Below, in pieces: positions 19,812 to 28,517 of a DNA stretch of 64,000 nt (position 1 is the first letter of the stretch; the number at the start of each line of letters is the position of its first letter). Location of the stretch: NCBI GenBank assembly GCA_019720755.1, contig CP081303.1, forward strand, positions 1,550,001 through 1,614,000. The letters are read 5' to 3'. The notes below the pieces were generated by a model. It ran no database searches. It was not told the DNA's origin and saw only the letters and a list, made by a program, of their open reading frames with translations. The stretch comes from Prolixibacteraceae bacterium. GTDB lineage: Bacteria > Bacteroidota > Bacteroidia > Bacteroidales > Prolixibacteraceae. Position numbers and translations under genes: made by a program.

Positions 19812-21932
19812 TTATAAAAGACCACGGTTTTTAAGAAGTGGTTCAATACTTGGCTCTTTTCCTCTAAATCCCTTATACATATCCATCGCTTTGCGTTTAC
19901 CACCTTGCTCAAGAATGTTTTGACGGAATTTTAGTGCAGTTGTTTGATCGAAGATATTACCTGTCTCTTTATATGCTTCGAATGCATCGCTATCTAGAAC
20001 TTCAGCCCATAGGTAACTGTAGTAACCCGAAGAGTATCCTCCTGAGAAGATGTGTGCGAAATATGTAGATCTATAACGAGGAATAATCTCTTCAATTAAT
20101 CCAAGCTCTCTCATTTGGTCTGTTTCGAACTTGTTTACATCTTTAATGTTTGCATCCTTCACTGTGTGATATTTCATGTCTAGGTAAGAAGCAGCAATAT
20201 ATTCTACTGTTGCAAAACCTTGGTTGAAAGTACTACTTTTAACAAGCTTGTTGATTAGTTGTTTTGGCATTGGCTCTCCTGTTTTGTAATGTTTTGCATA
20301 CATAGCCAATACTTCTGCTTCTGCTGGCCAGTGTTCCATTACTTGTGAAGGAAGTTCTACAAAGTCTCTCTCTACAGAAGTCCCCGAAATAGAGTAATAT
20401 TTACATTGAGAAAGAAGCCCGTGAAGAGCATGACCAAATTCATGGAAAAGAGTAGTCACCTCATCATAAGAAAGAAGTGCCGGTTTGTTTCCTACTGGTT
20501 TAGAGAAGTTGCAAACAATAGAGATAATTGGAGCAACTCTCTCTCCTTTGTCGTTTTTATATTCTTTTCTGTAACTAGTCATCCAAGCTCCAGCTCTTTT
20601 GCTTGCTCTTGGGAAGAAGTCTGTATATAAAATACCAACCAAGGAACCGTCTTTTTCACATACTTTATAAGCTTTTGCTTCAGGGTGGTAAACAGGAATA
20701 TCTTTAACTTCAGTAATTTTTAGACCATAAAGTTTGTTGGCTACCATGAATGCACCGTTACGAACATTGTTCAGTTCGAAATAAGGGCGAATTTGTTCTT
20801 CATCAAGGTCATATTTCGCCTTACGAACTTTTTCTGAATAGTACCACCAATCCCAACTCTCTAATTTGAAATTTTTCTTCTCTTTTTTGATCATCTTCTG
20901 CATATCAGTAACTTCTTCTTTAGCTCTCTGAATAGCTGGTTTCCATACTTGTGTAAGAAGATCAAATACACGAATTGGTTTTCCTGCCATACGATCTTCT
21001 AGACAAAGCTCAGACCAATTGTTGAATCCCATAATCTTTGCTTTCTCAGCACGAAGCTTAACAATCTTTTGGATATTTGCTTTGTTATCGTTCTCATTGT
21101 TGTTATTTCCACGATTATACATCGCTTTGTATAGCTTTTCTCTTAATGCTCTGTTGTCAGCATATGTAAGGAAAGGAATCCAACTAGGTTTCTGTAGAGT
21201 AAAAGCCCACTTGCCCACTTTGTCCATCTCTTTTGCTGTTTGTGCAGCGCCTTGTCTAACAGATTCAGGGAGACCCGAAAGATCTTTCTCTTTATCAATA
21301 ATAAGAGAGAAAGCATTTGTTTCAGTCAATAGGTTTTTGCCAAACTGGATAGAAAGAAGTGAAAGCTCGGCATTAATTTTAGATAGCTTCTTTTTCTCTT
21401 CCTTCGATAGATTTGCACCACCATCTACAAAACCTTTATACTCCTTCTCAAGTAGCCTTACATCTTCTTCGCTCAGATTCAAAGAATTCTTTTGGTCGTA
21501 AACTACTTTGACTTTTTGAAATAGTTTTTCGTTGAAAGAGATCTGGTCACCATGTCTTGACATAATTGGTGATAATTCAGAAGCAATCACATCGATTGAG
21601 TCGTTTGTAACAGCAGAGCGAAGATTCGAGAAGATTCCATCAATTTGGTTTAATTCGAATCCACTTTTCTCTAATGCAACAATTGTATTTTCGAATGTAG
21701 GAGCCTCTTTGTTGTCGATAATTTTCTGTATACGCTCGTTTTGAATCTGCATTGCTTTCTTAATAGCAGGCATAAAATCACTATTGTGAATTTTATCAAA
21801 AGGAGGTACACCATATGGAGTCTCGAATTTTGTTAAGAGAGGATTGGTCTCTTGGTCTGTTTTACATCCTTGATTACAACAAGAACTTAGGATTGTTCCT
21901 GCTGTAATTAATGTCAGAATAGTTTTTTTCAT
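19812..21932 (-). CDS. dcp: Peptidyl-dipeptidase Dcp-type M3 metallopeptidase (lipoprotein)
   Basis: This zinc peptidase of about 706 residues releases C-terminal dipeptides from peptides. The ATG at 21932 is preferred because it gives a lipoprotein signal (MKKTILTLITAGTILSSC) with Cys as lipidation site; an ATG at 21953 would add seven residues. The M3 motif HEFGHALHG lies near residue 496, followed by SGTSVERDFVELPSQVMEHW, both diagnostic of thimet-oligopeptidase/Dcp enzymes. The end FRGKEPSIEPLLKNRGL is typical of Dcp. It appears monocistronic, with a strong terminator after it. A periplasmic or outer-membrane-anchored location is inferred from the lipobox. Confidence 0.96.
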   Translation of the reverse strand: MKKTILTLITAGTILSSCCNQGCKTDQETNPLLTKFETPYGVPPFDKIHNSDFMPAIKKAMQIQNERIQKIIDNKEAPTFENTIVALEKSGFELNQIDGIFSNLRSAVTNDSIDVIASELSPIMSRHGDQISFNEKLFQKVKVVYDQKNSLNLSEEDVRLLEKEYKGFVDGGANLSKEEKKKLSKINAELSLLSIQFGKNLLTETNAFSLIIDKEKDLSGLPESVRQGAAQTAKEMDKVGKWAFTLQKPSWIPFLTYADNRALREKLYKAMYNRGNNNNENDNKANIQKIVKLRAEKAKIMGFNNWSELCLEDRMAGKPIRVFDLLTQVWKPAIQRAKEEVTDMQKMIKKEKKNFKLESWDWWYYSEKVRKAKYDLDEEQIRPYFELNNVRNGAFMVANKLYGLKITEVKDIPVYHPEAKAYKVCEKDGSLVGILYTDFFPRASKRAGAWMTSYRKEYKNDKGERVAPIISIVCNFSKPVGNKPALLSYDEVTTLFHEFGHALHGLLSQCKYYSISGTSVERDFVELPSQVMEHWPAEAEVLAMYAKHYKTGEPMPKQLINKLVKSSTFNQGFATVEYIAASYLDMKYHTVKDANIKDVNKFETDQMRELGLIEEIIPRYRSTYFAHIFSGGYSSGYYSYLWAEVLDSDAFEAYKETGNIFDQTTALKFRQNILEQGGKRKAMDMYKGFRGKEPSIEPLLKNRGLL

Positions 21933-22029
21933 AATGTTTAATTTCTCTTTCAATTATTACGTAAAAATATAAAATAGATTGTAGTTTGAAAATTTCAACA
22001 AACTCTTCGTCTTCCTTAACAGTTCTGTT

Positions 22030-22037
22030 TAAATTTG
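22030..22037 (+). promoter_or_regulatory. Putative -7 promoter element for truA
   Basis: TAAATTTG followed by C matches TAnnTTTG and lies 20 nt before the truA ATG, implying a very short leader. Confidence 0.5.
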
Positions 22038-22056
22038 CAGAAAGATTAAGAAAAAA

Positions 22057-22887
22057 ATGGAAACAAAAATCAGTGTTAAGCAGAGATATTTCATTCAGTT
22101 ATCTTATAATGGAGCGGAGTTTCATGGATGGCAGATTCAACCTAATGCAGTAACAGTTCAAGAAGAGCTTCAGAAATCGATGAGTATGATTTCAAGAGAG
22201 TCAATTGAAGTTACGGGTGCTGGACGAACCGATACTGGAGTACATGCCTCTCTTTATGTCGCTCATTTTGATGCAGTGAGTTTAAAATTAGATGATCCAA
22301 ATTTTGTATATAAGTTGAATAAACTTTTATGTAAAGGAATTGCAGTTCAGAAGATTTTTAAGGTCGGTCCTAAAGATCATGCTCGTTTTGATGCAACACA
22401 TCGAACCTATAAATATTTTATTACTTTTGATAAAGATCCTTTTGTTTCATCTTTTGCTTTTAAGCCGTTTAAAAAGGTGGATATTGAAATAATGAATGAA
22501 GCAGCAGTATTTCTTTTAAAACACAAAGATTTTGAGAGTTTTGAAAGAACAGGTGCAGATAATAAGACTAGTGTTTGTGATGTGAGTGCTGCTTCTTGGG
22601 AGGTGTTTGATAATTTTGCTGTATTTACAATTCAAGCCGATCGTTTTCTTCGAAATATGGTTCGAGCAATTGTAGGAACTCTATTGGATGTCGGTTATGG
22701 TAAGATATCTCCAAAGAAGTTTAATCAGATCATTGAGAAACGAAATAGAAAGTATGCAAGTGCATCTGCACCGGGAGAAGCTCTTTTCTTAGTGGATGTG
22801 GGATATAACTCTCTTATAGAATCACAAATAGATTACAAGGCACAAGGATTTCATTTTGTCCCAAGAGAGATGCCTAAACGATCTTAA
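22057..22887 (+). CDS. truA: tRNA pseudouridine synthase A
   Basis: The enzyme makes pseudouridine at positions 38-40 of the tRNA anticodon stem. The 276-residue protein has the N-terminal strand YNGAEFHGWQIQPNAVTVQEEL, the catalytic motif GAGRTDTGVHA with Asp near residue 58, DATHRTYKY, and the C-terminal motif FLRNMVRAIVGTLLDVGYGK. Length matches the family. The SF1 helicase follows about 95 nt later on the same strand and may be co-transcribed. Confidence 0.97.
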   Translation: METKISVKQRYFIQLSYNGAEFHGWQIQPNAVTVQEELQKSMSMISRESIEVTGAGRTDTGVHASLYVAHFDAVSLKLDDPNFVYKLNKLLCKGIAVQKIFKVGPKDHARFDATHRTYKYFITFDKDPFVSSFAFKPFKKVDIEIMNEAAVFLLKHKDFESFERTGADNKTSVCDVSAASWEVFDNFAVFTIQADRFLRNMVRAIVGTLLDVGYGKISPKKFNQIIEKRNRKYASASAPGEALFLVDVGYNSLIESQIDYKAQGFHFVPREMPKRS

Positions 22888-22981
22888 TTCCTTTTCCATG
22901 GATAAGGGTGAGGGATACCGTAATGTAGTATGTTCCGATCAATATTATCATTTTAATCATTTAAAATTCGTTGTGAGATAG

Positions 22982-24745
22982 ATGGAGAGTTATATCTGCC
23001 AATTAAAGAGCTTTATTGATGTGGAGAGTGATGCACAAAATAAACAGATAGAAGATATTTGGGCATTGCCTTTAGAAGAGCGTATTGAATTGGGACATAC
23101 AATCAATAATGTCACTGTTTTTACAGTGATGGATGGCATTGATTGGGCTCGTCGAGGTTTTGCTTTTCTACAATTGCCTTTTAATGAGTCGAATCTGCGT
23201 CCAGGTAGTCGAATAAGACTTCATAAAGGAGTCCCTGAAGAGAACTATTTTAGTTGTGAAGTGGTCAGAGAACATCCCGGGTATTATGAAATTAAAGCTT
23301 CTTATGGATGCAATCTCTCCAATATTACTCACTGTAGTTCAGAATGGTTTGTGGATCCCGATCGAGTAGATTTGAGACATTTACTAAAGAATACTGTAGA
23401 TTGTATCACTTCAACTCCTTTGGGAAACGATATTTTTGGACAATTAAAAGGTGTAATCCCTCCATTTATAGAGGCTTTTGATCCTAGTTTAAAACGACAG
23501 TATCGGGAAAAGTATGGTTTTAATGATACACAAGCAGATGCTTTTGTCAATGCACTTCATTGTTCAAATTATTATACGATTCAAGGACCACCAGGCACAG
23601 GTAAAACATGGGTTTTAGCATACCTTGCTTTGACATTGGCGCAACAGGGGTTGAATATACTTGTGAGTGCTTTTACCCATCGTGCAATAAATAATGCTTT
23701 AAAAAAGGTCCGATCTTTATCTGATTACTCCAAGTTATTTAAAATAGGTCCAATAGAGCAAGCGGAAGATTTGATTGCAAAACCCAACTCCGTAGGAAAT
23801 TATGAACAGTTTATTCTATCCCCTTATAATTCATTAGATCGGGGCCTAATTGTAGGAGCTTCTCCTATGAGTTTAAGAAGTAAAAGAGTTGGGGCTTTAT
23901 CTTTTGATGTTGCTATCATTGATGAGGCAGGTCAATTGACCCAACCATTAGCTATTGGGATCATGTTATCCTGTCGTAAAACAATCTGGATTGGCGATCA
24001 CAAGCAGATGCCTCCTGTATTGGTTGCTTCGCACGACAAGAAAGAAATTGCTCGTTCTGCTTTTGAGTGTCTGACAGAAAAACATGAAGGGGCAATGTTG
24101 GAAACGACTTATCGGATGAATGAGATGATCAATTCTATTCCAAGTCGTTATTTCTACCGAGGACGCTTGAAGAGTGCTTCCAATGTATCTAAAAGAACTT
24201 TAGATATTATTGTAGAAGACAAACGATTCGATTTTCTCTCTAACCCCAAAATGGCTTCTCTTTTTGTAGAGACTAAGCATAGTCGATGCAAAGTTCAATC
24301 TAAAATGGAAGCATTGGTGGTTCGTCAGCTCACTGAGGTATTGGTAAATGCTGGAGTTCCTGCATGTGAGATAGGGGTTGTAACTCCATACCGAGCTCAG
24401 ACTCGTTTGATTAGACATCATCTTGCAAAAATTCATTTTGATGATCCAAGCTTTAATCCAGAAGATGTTGTGGTGGATACAGTAGAGAGGATGCAAGGAC
24501 AAGAGAAGGAGGTTGTCTTTTTTTCTTTGGTTTTAAGTAATATTGACCATATCTCTCATGGCTTTGATTTCTATTTTAACTTAAATAGGTGGAATGTCGG
24601 GATGACCAGAGCTAAATCAAAAATGATTTGGATAGGAAATCCATCTCTTTTTAAGCAACTAGAAGTACGAGAAAAAGAGAATCCACATTTAAAAGTGTTT
24701 TCAGATATAATAAAAGAGCTTCCAAAGATTCCGTTGGGTAAGTAG
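22982..24745 (+). CDS. SF1 DNA/RNA helicase (UPF1/Dna2-like)
   Basis: This 587-residue protein is a superfamily 1 helicase. An N-terminal region of about 160 residues resembles the beta-barrel domain of the UPF1/IGHMBP2 group. Motif I is GPPGTGKTWVLAYLA near residue 203, motif II is IIDEAGQL near 315 (DEAG form), motif III is WIGDHKQMPPV, and motifs V/VI are VDTVERMQGQEKEVVFFSLV and RWNVGMTRAKSKMIWIGN. It presumably unwinds nucleic acid during repair or RNA metabolism. Small helicases of this type are common in Bacteroidota. The gene follows truA closely. Confidence 0.92.
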   Translation: MESYICQLKSFIDVESDAQNKQIEDIWALPLEERIELGHTINNVTVFTVMDGIDWARRGFAFLQLPFNESNLRPGSRIRLHKGVPEENYFSCEVVREHPGYYEIKASYGCNLSNITHCSSEWFVDPDRVDLRHLLKNTVDCITSTPLGNDIFGQLKGVIPPFIEAFDPSLKRQYREKYGFNDTQADAFVNALHCSNYYTIQGPPGTGKTWVLAYLALTLAQQGLNILVSAFTHRAINNALKKVRSLSDYSKLFKIGPIEQAEDLIAKPNSVGNYEQFILSPYNSLDRGLIVGASPMSLRSKRVGALSFDVAIIDEAGQLTQPLAIGIMLSCRKTIWIGDHKQMPPVLVASHDKKEIARSAFECLTEKHEGAMLETTYRMNEMINSIPSRYFYRGRLKSASNVSKRTLDIIVEDKRFDFLSNPKMASLFVETKHSRCKVQSKMEALVVRQLTEVLVNAGVPACEIGVVTPYRAQTRLIRHHLAKIHFDDPSFNPEDVVVDTVERMQGQEKEVVFFSLVLSNIDHISHGFDFYFNLNRWNVGMTRAKSKMIWIGNPSLFKQLEVREKENPHLKVFSDIIKELPKIPLGK

Positions 24746-24790
24746 TTGTTTAATAGTGTCTATGTTACTGTTGTAGATATAATATAGTGA

Positions 24791-24811
24791 TGTAAAATAC
24801 TGTATTTTACA
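24791..24811. promoter_or_regulatory. Palindromic operator-like site 1 upstream of GH20 gene
   Basis: TGTAAAATAC and its perfect complement flank a central T, forming a 21-bp palindrome about 85 nt before the GH20 ATG. Such dyads are typical binding sites of dimeric repressors. Confidence 0.55.
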
Positions 24812-24835
24812 CAATTTTATATGATTTTGCTGACT

Positions 24836-24852
24836 GACTGTATAATACAGTC
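24836..24852. promoter_or_regulatory. Palindromic operator-like site 2 upstream of GH20 gene
   Basis: GACTGTAT and its complement ATACAGTC flank a central A, a perfect 17-bp dyad ending three bases before the -7-like box. It shares the half-site ACTGTAT with site 1, so one regulator may bind both. Confidence 0.55.
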
Positions 24853-24854
24853 TT

Positions 24855-24862
24855 TAGATTTG
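24855..24862 (+). promoter_or_regulatory. Putative -7 promoter element for GH20 gene
   Basis: TAGATTTG followed by C fits the TAnnTTTG consensus, 35 nt upstream of the ATG and just beside operator site 2, so binding there would block initiation. Confidence 0.5.
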
Positions 24863-24896
24863 CAAGTAGAATCAATAACTATTAAAACAAACAGTC

Positions 24897-26447
24897 ATGC
24901 ACTATTTAAAGAAAACATTACTTCTTCTAGGCATCGCAACAACTAGTTTGGTTGGATGTAAGGAGCGAGTTTCAATGGATTTGAATAAGTCAAGCATTAT
25001 TCCTATTCCTAATGAAATAAAAGCAGATGGTTTTTCATTCAAAATTACTTCTGCGACTGAAATCGTGGTTTCAGATGCTTCATTAATGAATACGGCAAAA
25101 GTTCTACAAGGTTTACTTCAGCCTGCAACTGGTTTTCCTTTTACTATAGTAGAAGGGAATAGTGCATCGTCTGATCAAATATTTTTAACACTTAATAGTT
25201 CTTTGACCAAAGCCGATGGTTACCAATTGAAGATTACTGAGGACCATATTACTGTCGAAGGAAAAGATGTTGGTGGTGTATTTTATGGTACACAAACATT
25301 GAGACAACTTCTTCCAGCTGCCATAGAAAAAAACGTAATACAAACAATTGATTGGAGAGTTGCAACTGGAACTATTAAAGATGCCCCTCGTTTCGAATAT
25401 AGAGGTGCAATGTTAGATGTTGCAAGACATTTCTTTACTGTGGAAGAGGTGAAGCATTTTATTGATTACTTGGCAATGTATAAGATGAACTATTTTCATA
25501 TTCACTTGACAGATGATCAAGGATGGAGACTTGAAATCAAATCGTGGCCAAAACTTACTGAGATTGGAGCAAGCACTGAAGTCGGTGGTGGAGAAGGCGG
25601 ATTTTATACTCAAGAGCAATATACTGATATCGTGAAGTATGCAGCCGCACGTAATATTACCGTAGTACCTGAATTTGATATGCCTGGTCACACCAATTCT
25701 GCTTTGGCTTCTTATGGCGAATTGAATCCTGATAACAAGCCTAAGGATTTGTATACAGGAACAAATGTAGGATTTAGTACTTTTACCGTTGATAAAGAGA
25801 TTACATATAAATTTATTGAAGATGTAGTGAAAGAGATGGTTGCACTGTCTCCTGGTAAATATTTCCATATCGGAGGAGATGAGACTCATGTTACTAAGAA
25901 AAAAGACTATATCAATTTTATAAATAGAGCACAAGAGATCATTGCTTCACATGGTAAACAAGTAGTTGGATGGGCTGATATTGCAGAAGCGAAACTACAG
26001 CCAAATACAGTTGCTCAGTTCTGGAAAGTAAAGACTCACAGTGCTAAATTAGCTTTGAAACAAGGTGCAAAACTTCTAATGTCTCCTGCTGCTAAGGCTT
26101 ATATGGATATTCAATATGATAAAGACAGTCCAATTGGATTACACTGGGCTGGTTATACAGAAGTAGATGATGCTTATAATTGGGATCCTGCAACTTATCT
26201 GCCAAATATGGATATAGATGATATCATTGGTATTGAAGCTCCACTTTGGGCTGAGACTGTAAAAGATCTAAAAGATATTCAATATTTGACTTTCCCAAGA
26301 CTTCCAGGTTATGCTGAAATAGGTTGGTCGAAGAGATCACAGCAAGATTGGGAAACGTATAAAGTAAGATTGGCTGATCAGCAAGATCGTTTCGAGGCAA
26401 TGGGATTAAACTACTATCAATCTCCAAAAGTACCTTGGAAAAAGTAA
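24897..26447 (+). CDS. GH20 beta-N-acetylhexosaminidase (lipoprotein)
   Basis: The enzyme should remove terminal beta-linked GlcNAc or GalNAc from glycans. The 516-residue protein has a lipoprotein signal with lipobox LVGC, an N-terminal GH20b domain (residues 30-160) and the catalytic barrel from about 165. Key motifs are GAMLDVARHFFTVEEVKHFIDYLAMYKMN, HLTDDQGWRLEI and the catalytic pair in HIGGDETHV near residues 328-329; the Glu is the general acid and the Asp assists the substrate acetamido group. The C-terminal EAPLWAETV contributes the substrate-binding Trp. Two palindromes upstream suggest regulation by a repressor. The tandem RNA-like array follows. Confidence 0.95.
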   Translation: MHYLKKTLLLLGIATTSLVGCKERVSMDLNKSSIIPIPNEIKADGFSFKITSATEIVVSDASLMNTAKVLQGLLQPATGFPFTIVEGNSASSDQIFLTLNSSLTKADGYQLKITEDHITVEGKDVGGVFYGTQTLRQLLPAAIEKNVIQTIDWRVATGTIKDAPRFEYRGAMLDVARHFFTVEEVKHFIDYLAMYKMNYFHIHLTDDQGWRLEIKSWPKLTEIGASTEVGGGEGGFYTQEQYTDIVKYAAARNITVVPEFDMPGHTNSALASYGELNPDNKPKDLYTGTNVGFSTFTVDKEITYKFIEDVVKEMVALSPGKYFHIGGDETHVTKKKDYINFINRAQEIIASHGKQVVGWADIAEAKLQPNTVAQFWKVKTHSAKLALKQGAKLLMSPAAKAYMDIQYDKDSPIGLHWAGYTEVDDAYNWDPATYLPNMDIDDIIGIEAPLWAETVKDLKDIQYLTFPRLPGYAEIGWSKRSQQDWETYKVRLADQQDRFEAMGLNYYQSPKVPWKK

Positions 26448-26478
26448 TCTGATAATTTAACAGATTCTATGCAGATTA

Positions 26479-26523
26479 ATTCTCTTTCGTTCTAACTTGA
26501 ATAACGAAGGGACGAAAGAGAAT
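26479..26523. terminator. Hairpin after GH20 gene, possible terminator
   Basis: ATTCTCTTTCGT pairs perfectly with ACGAAAGAGAAT around a 21-nt loop, 31 nt after the GH20 stop. There is no T-run on the plus strand, so it may be an mRNA-end or RNA-stabilising hairpin instead. Confidence 0.5.
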
Positions 26524-26596
26524 AAAAAGAAAATTCTCTTGAAATAGTTACTTTTCTTTTATATGCCTAAATACCTTTTGTGATCGATATTCAATG

Positions 26597-27093
26597 ATCG
26601 AGAGATCTAAAACCTAGTTTCTTCATCTTTTTTGATCGAAACGCCCTTAATAAACAGACACACATTGGGGGATATTGTTTGATTATAAAGAGCGATATTC
26701 CTTATAATCGAGAGATTTAAAATCTGGTTACTCTTTTTGTTAAAGAGAGAATTTGTCAATATAAACACACACACACCGAGTTGTATATGAGTCTGTTAAA
26801 GGTTTGTATATCTCAAAATCGAGAGATTCAAAATCTAGTTTCCTTTTCAATTTCAAGGGAAATGCTCATAATAAACTCACACTAAGTTGTATAGTGGATG
26901 AATTGTACAACTCTTCATTAGAAGTGCTTCATTGAGTCTTCTTTTGATAAATAGTATGTCCTTAATAAACAGACGTAAAAAGATGGGTATAGCTTTTGGT
27001 TAGAAATAATATATCCTATTTTGATCGAGAGATCTGAAATCTAGCTTCATAAACTAATTTATCGAAGTGGCTATAGTAAACACACACACAAAC
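26597..27093 (+). ncRNA. Tandem array of ~110-nt RNA-like units (unknown)
   Basis: Two short modules alternate. Module 1 (ATCGAGAGAT followed by a CTAG-centred block) occurs at 26597, 26707, 26818 and 27024. Module 2 (TAATAAAC then an AC-rich tract) occurs near 26648, 26759, 26868, 26963 and 27075. The spacing is 95-112 nt, so there are about five units, one having lost module 1. Module 1 can fold as a 4-bp stem capped by GAGA, a GNRA-type loop; the outer pair switches between G-C and A-T in matching fashion between copies, which is covariation. No coding frame runs through. A strong plus-strand terminator closes the array. The function and whether it is transcribed are unknown. Confidence 0.5.
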
Positions 27094-27101
27094 AATTAAT
27101 T

Positions 27102-27133
27102 TTGCATCTCTTTTTTTATTAAAAGAGATGCAA
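27102..27133 (+). terminator. Strong terminator closing the RNA-like array
   Basis: TTGCATCTCTTTT pairs over 13 bp with AAAAGAGATGCAA and is followed by TTTATTTTTT. It lies 9 nt after the last AC-rich module, with no gene directly before it, which suggests that the array is itself a transcription unit or the 3' part of the GH20 transcript. Confidence 0.85.
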
Positions 27134-27179
27134 TTTATTTTTTGCATGTAACATTAAATTACATTTTTGTCGCTCATTT

Positions 27180-28517
27180 GTATCCGTTCGGCTACTCACG
27201 TATATGAAGATTGATTTTTTTTACTATAAAGATTATTTCCAGTTTTGAGGAAGTAAGTCATCGTATTTCGATGGCTTGGTGTCGGATATACGATTTAAGA
27301 TATCTGTATACCATGCATGAGGTTCAACGTCTGCCATTTTGCACATTGAAGATAGGGTATGAACATTGCTGCTCTTTTTGCTCCCTCTTCAGATCCAGCA
27401 AAGAGATAGTTTTTACGTCCAATGGCTACTGGACGTACTTTATTCTCCACATTATTATTGTCGATAATGTAGCTTCCATCTTCTGTATATTGACACAGTT
27501 CATCCCATAGGTTTAGGGTATAGTTGATTGCTTTCCCAATAGGGCTTTTAGGTAATGCTGTAAGAGACTCTTTTTTTATCCATTGGCCGAGTTTCTCTAG
27601 AATAGGTACAGCAAGTTCTTGTCGAAGATGGTAGATTTCTTCGATAGACAACTCTTTTTCTTTACAAGTTCGCTCTACATTATATAGGTCTTGGATTTTT
27701 TTTTAAGCATATTCGGCACGAGTTCGATCATTTTCTTTTGCCTCAAAAAATTTCTGTCGAGCATGTGCCATACATGCTAACTTTATAACTTCTTTTTGAC
27801 TTCCAAGTTTATGATAACCTTGATATCCATCTGTCTGTAGAACTCCTTTAAACTCTTTTTAAGTAGATTCTGGTACAGAACTCCTTCGAGAGTTATCGTA
27901 AGTAAATAAACAACTCTTTATATGTGGGGCATAATAGATCCAGAAGTAACCAAGGTGAGTGGCTCCTTGTTTCTTATCTGTTAGAACCTTGATACTTGTC
28001 TCATCGGCTTGAATATAGTCTGACTGGATTACTTTTTTCTCGATATGTTTGTATAGTGGAGAAAGTAGTTCAGCAGCCTTCCTTATCCATCCATTGATGG
28101 TTGCTTTAGGAAAATCAATTCCTGATCTTTTGAAGATCCCTTGGACTCTATAAAGAGGTATATGGTCGTAGAATTTATCAACAATAAATTGACTTATTAA
28201 TGAGTTTCCCGCCATACATTTGGGGATAAGATCCGACGGAAGTTCGGAGATGATAATGTTATCCTCTTCGGGTAAACGATATTTTGGACGAACAATTTGT
28301 CTTACATAAAGCTTACCTGGACTAAATTCAATCCTCTCTGATATCTCTTCTCCAATACGAATTGCTCCCTCTGGGACATCATCAGGTTCAATCACTTCTA
28401 CTTGACGAGGAAGGTCAGAAGGGATACTTTTTCTTCTTAATAACCTCAATAACCTCCTCTTCTGGAGAAGATATCTGTAAGTCTTCTAGATTTTTCTCTT
28501 CGACTTCAAGAGCTAAT
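27180..28517. mobile_element. IS66 copy 2, left part (damaged)
   Basis: The left end repeats that of copy 1 (GTATCCGTTCGG…) and the sequence is near-identical to copy 1 over about 1.3 kb. It is cut at 28517 by the left end of an ISL3-type element. The flanking 8 bp do not match those at 30350, so no target duplication survives, consistent with rearrangement. Confidence 0.9.
27232..28517 (-). pseudogene. Broken IS66 tnpC
   Basis: This is the C-terminal four fifths of a TnpC close to that at 7095-8603. It is broken by frameshifts: open pieces lie at 27295-27651 (containing DNNNVENKVRPVAIGRKNY) and 27859-28449 (containing the QADETSIKVL region), with shifted frames around 27360 and 27700-27860. 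The Lys-rich linker region is deleted near 28437. The N-terminal coiled coil is lost to the ISL3 insertion. It cannot make a working transposase. Confidence 0.92.

Noticed and set aside
24836-24852. LexA (SOS) box upstream of the GH20 gene
   Set aside because: The CTG…CAG spacing is 7, not 10, and the gene has no link to DNA repair.
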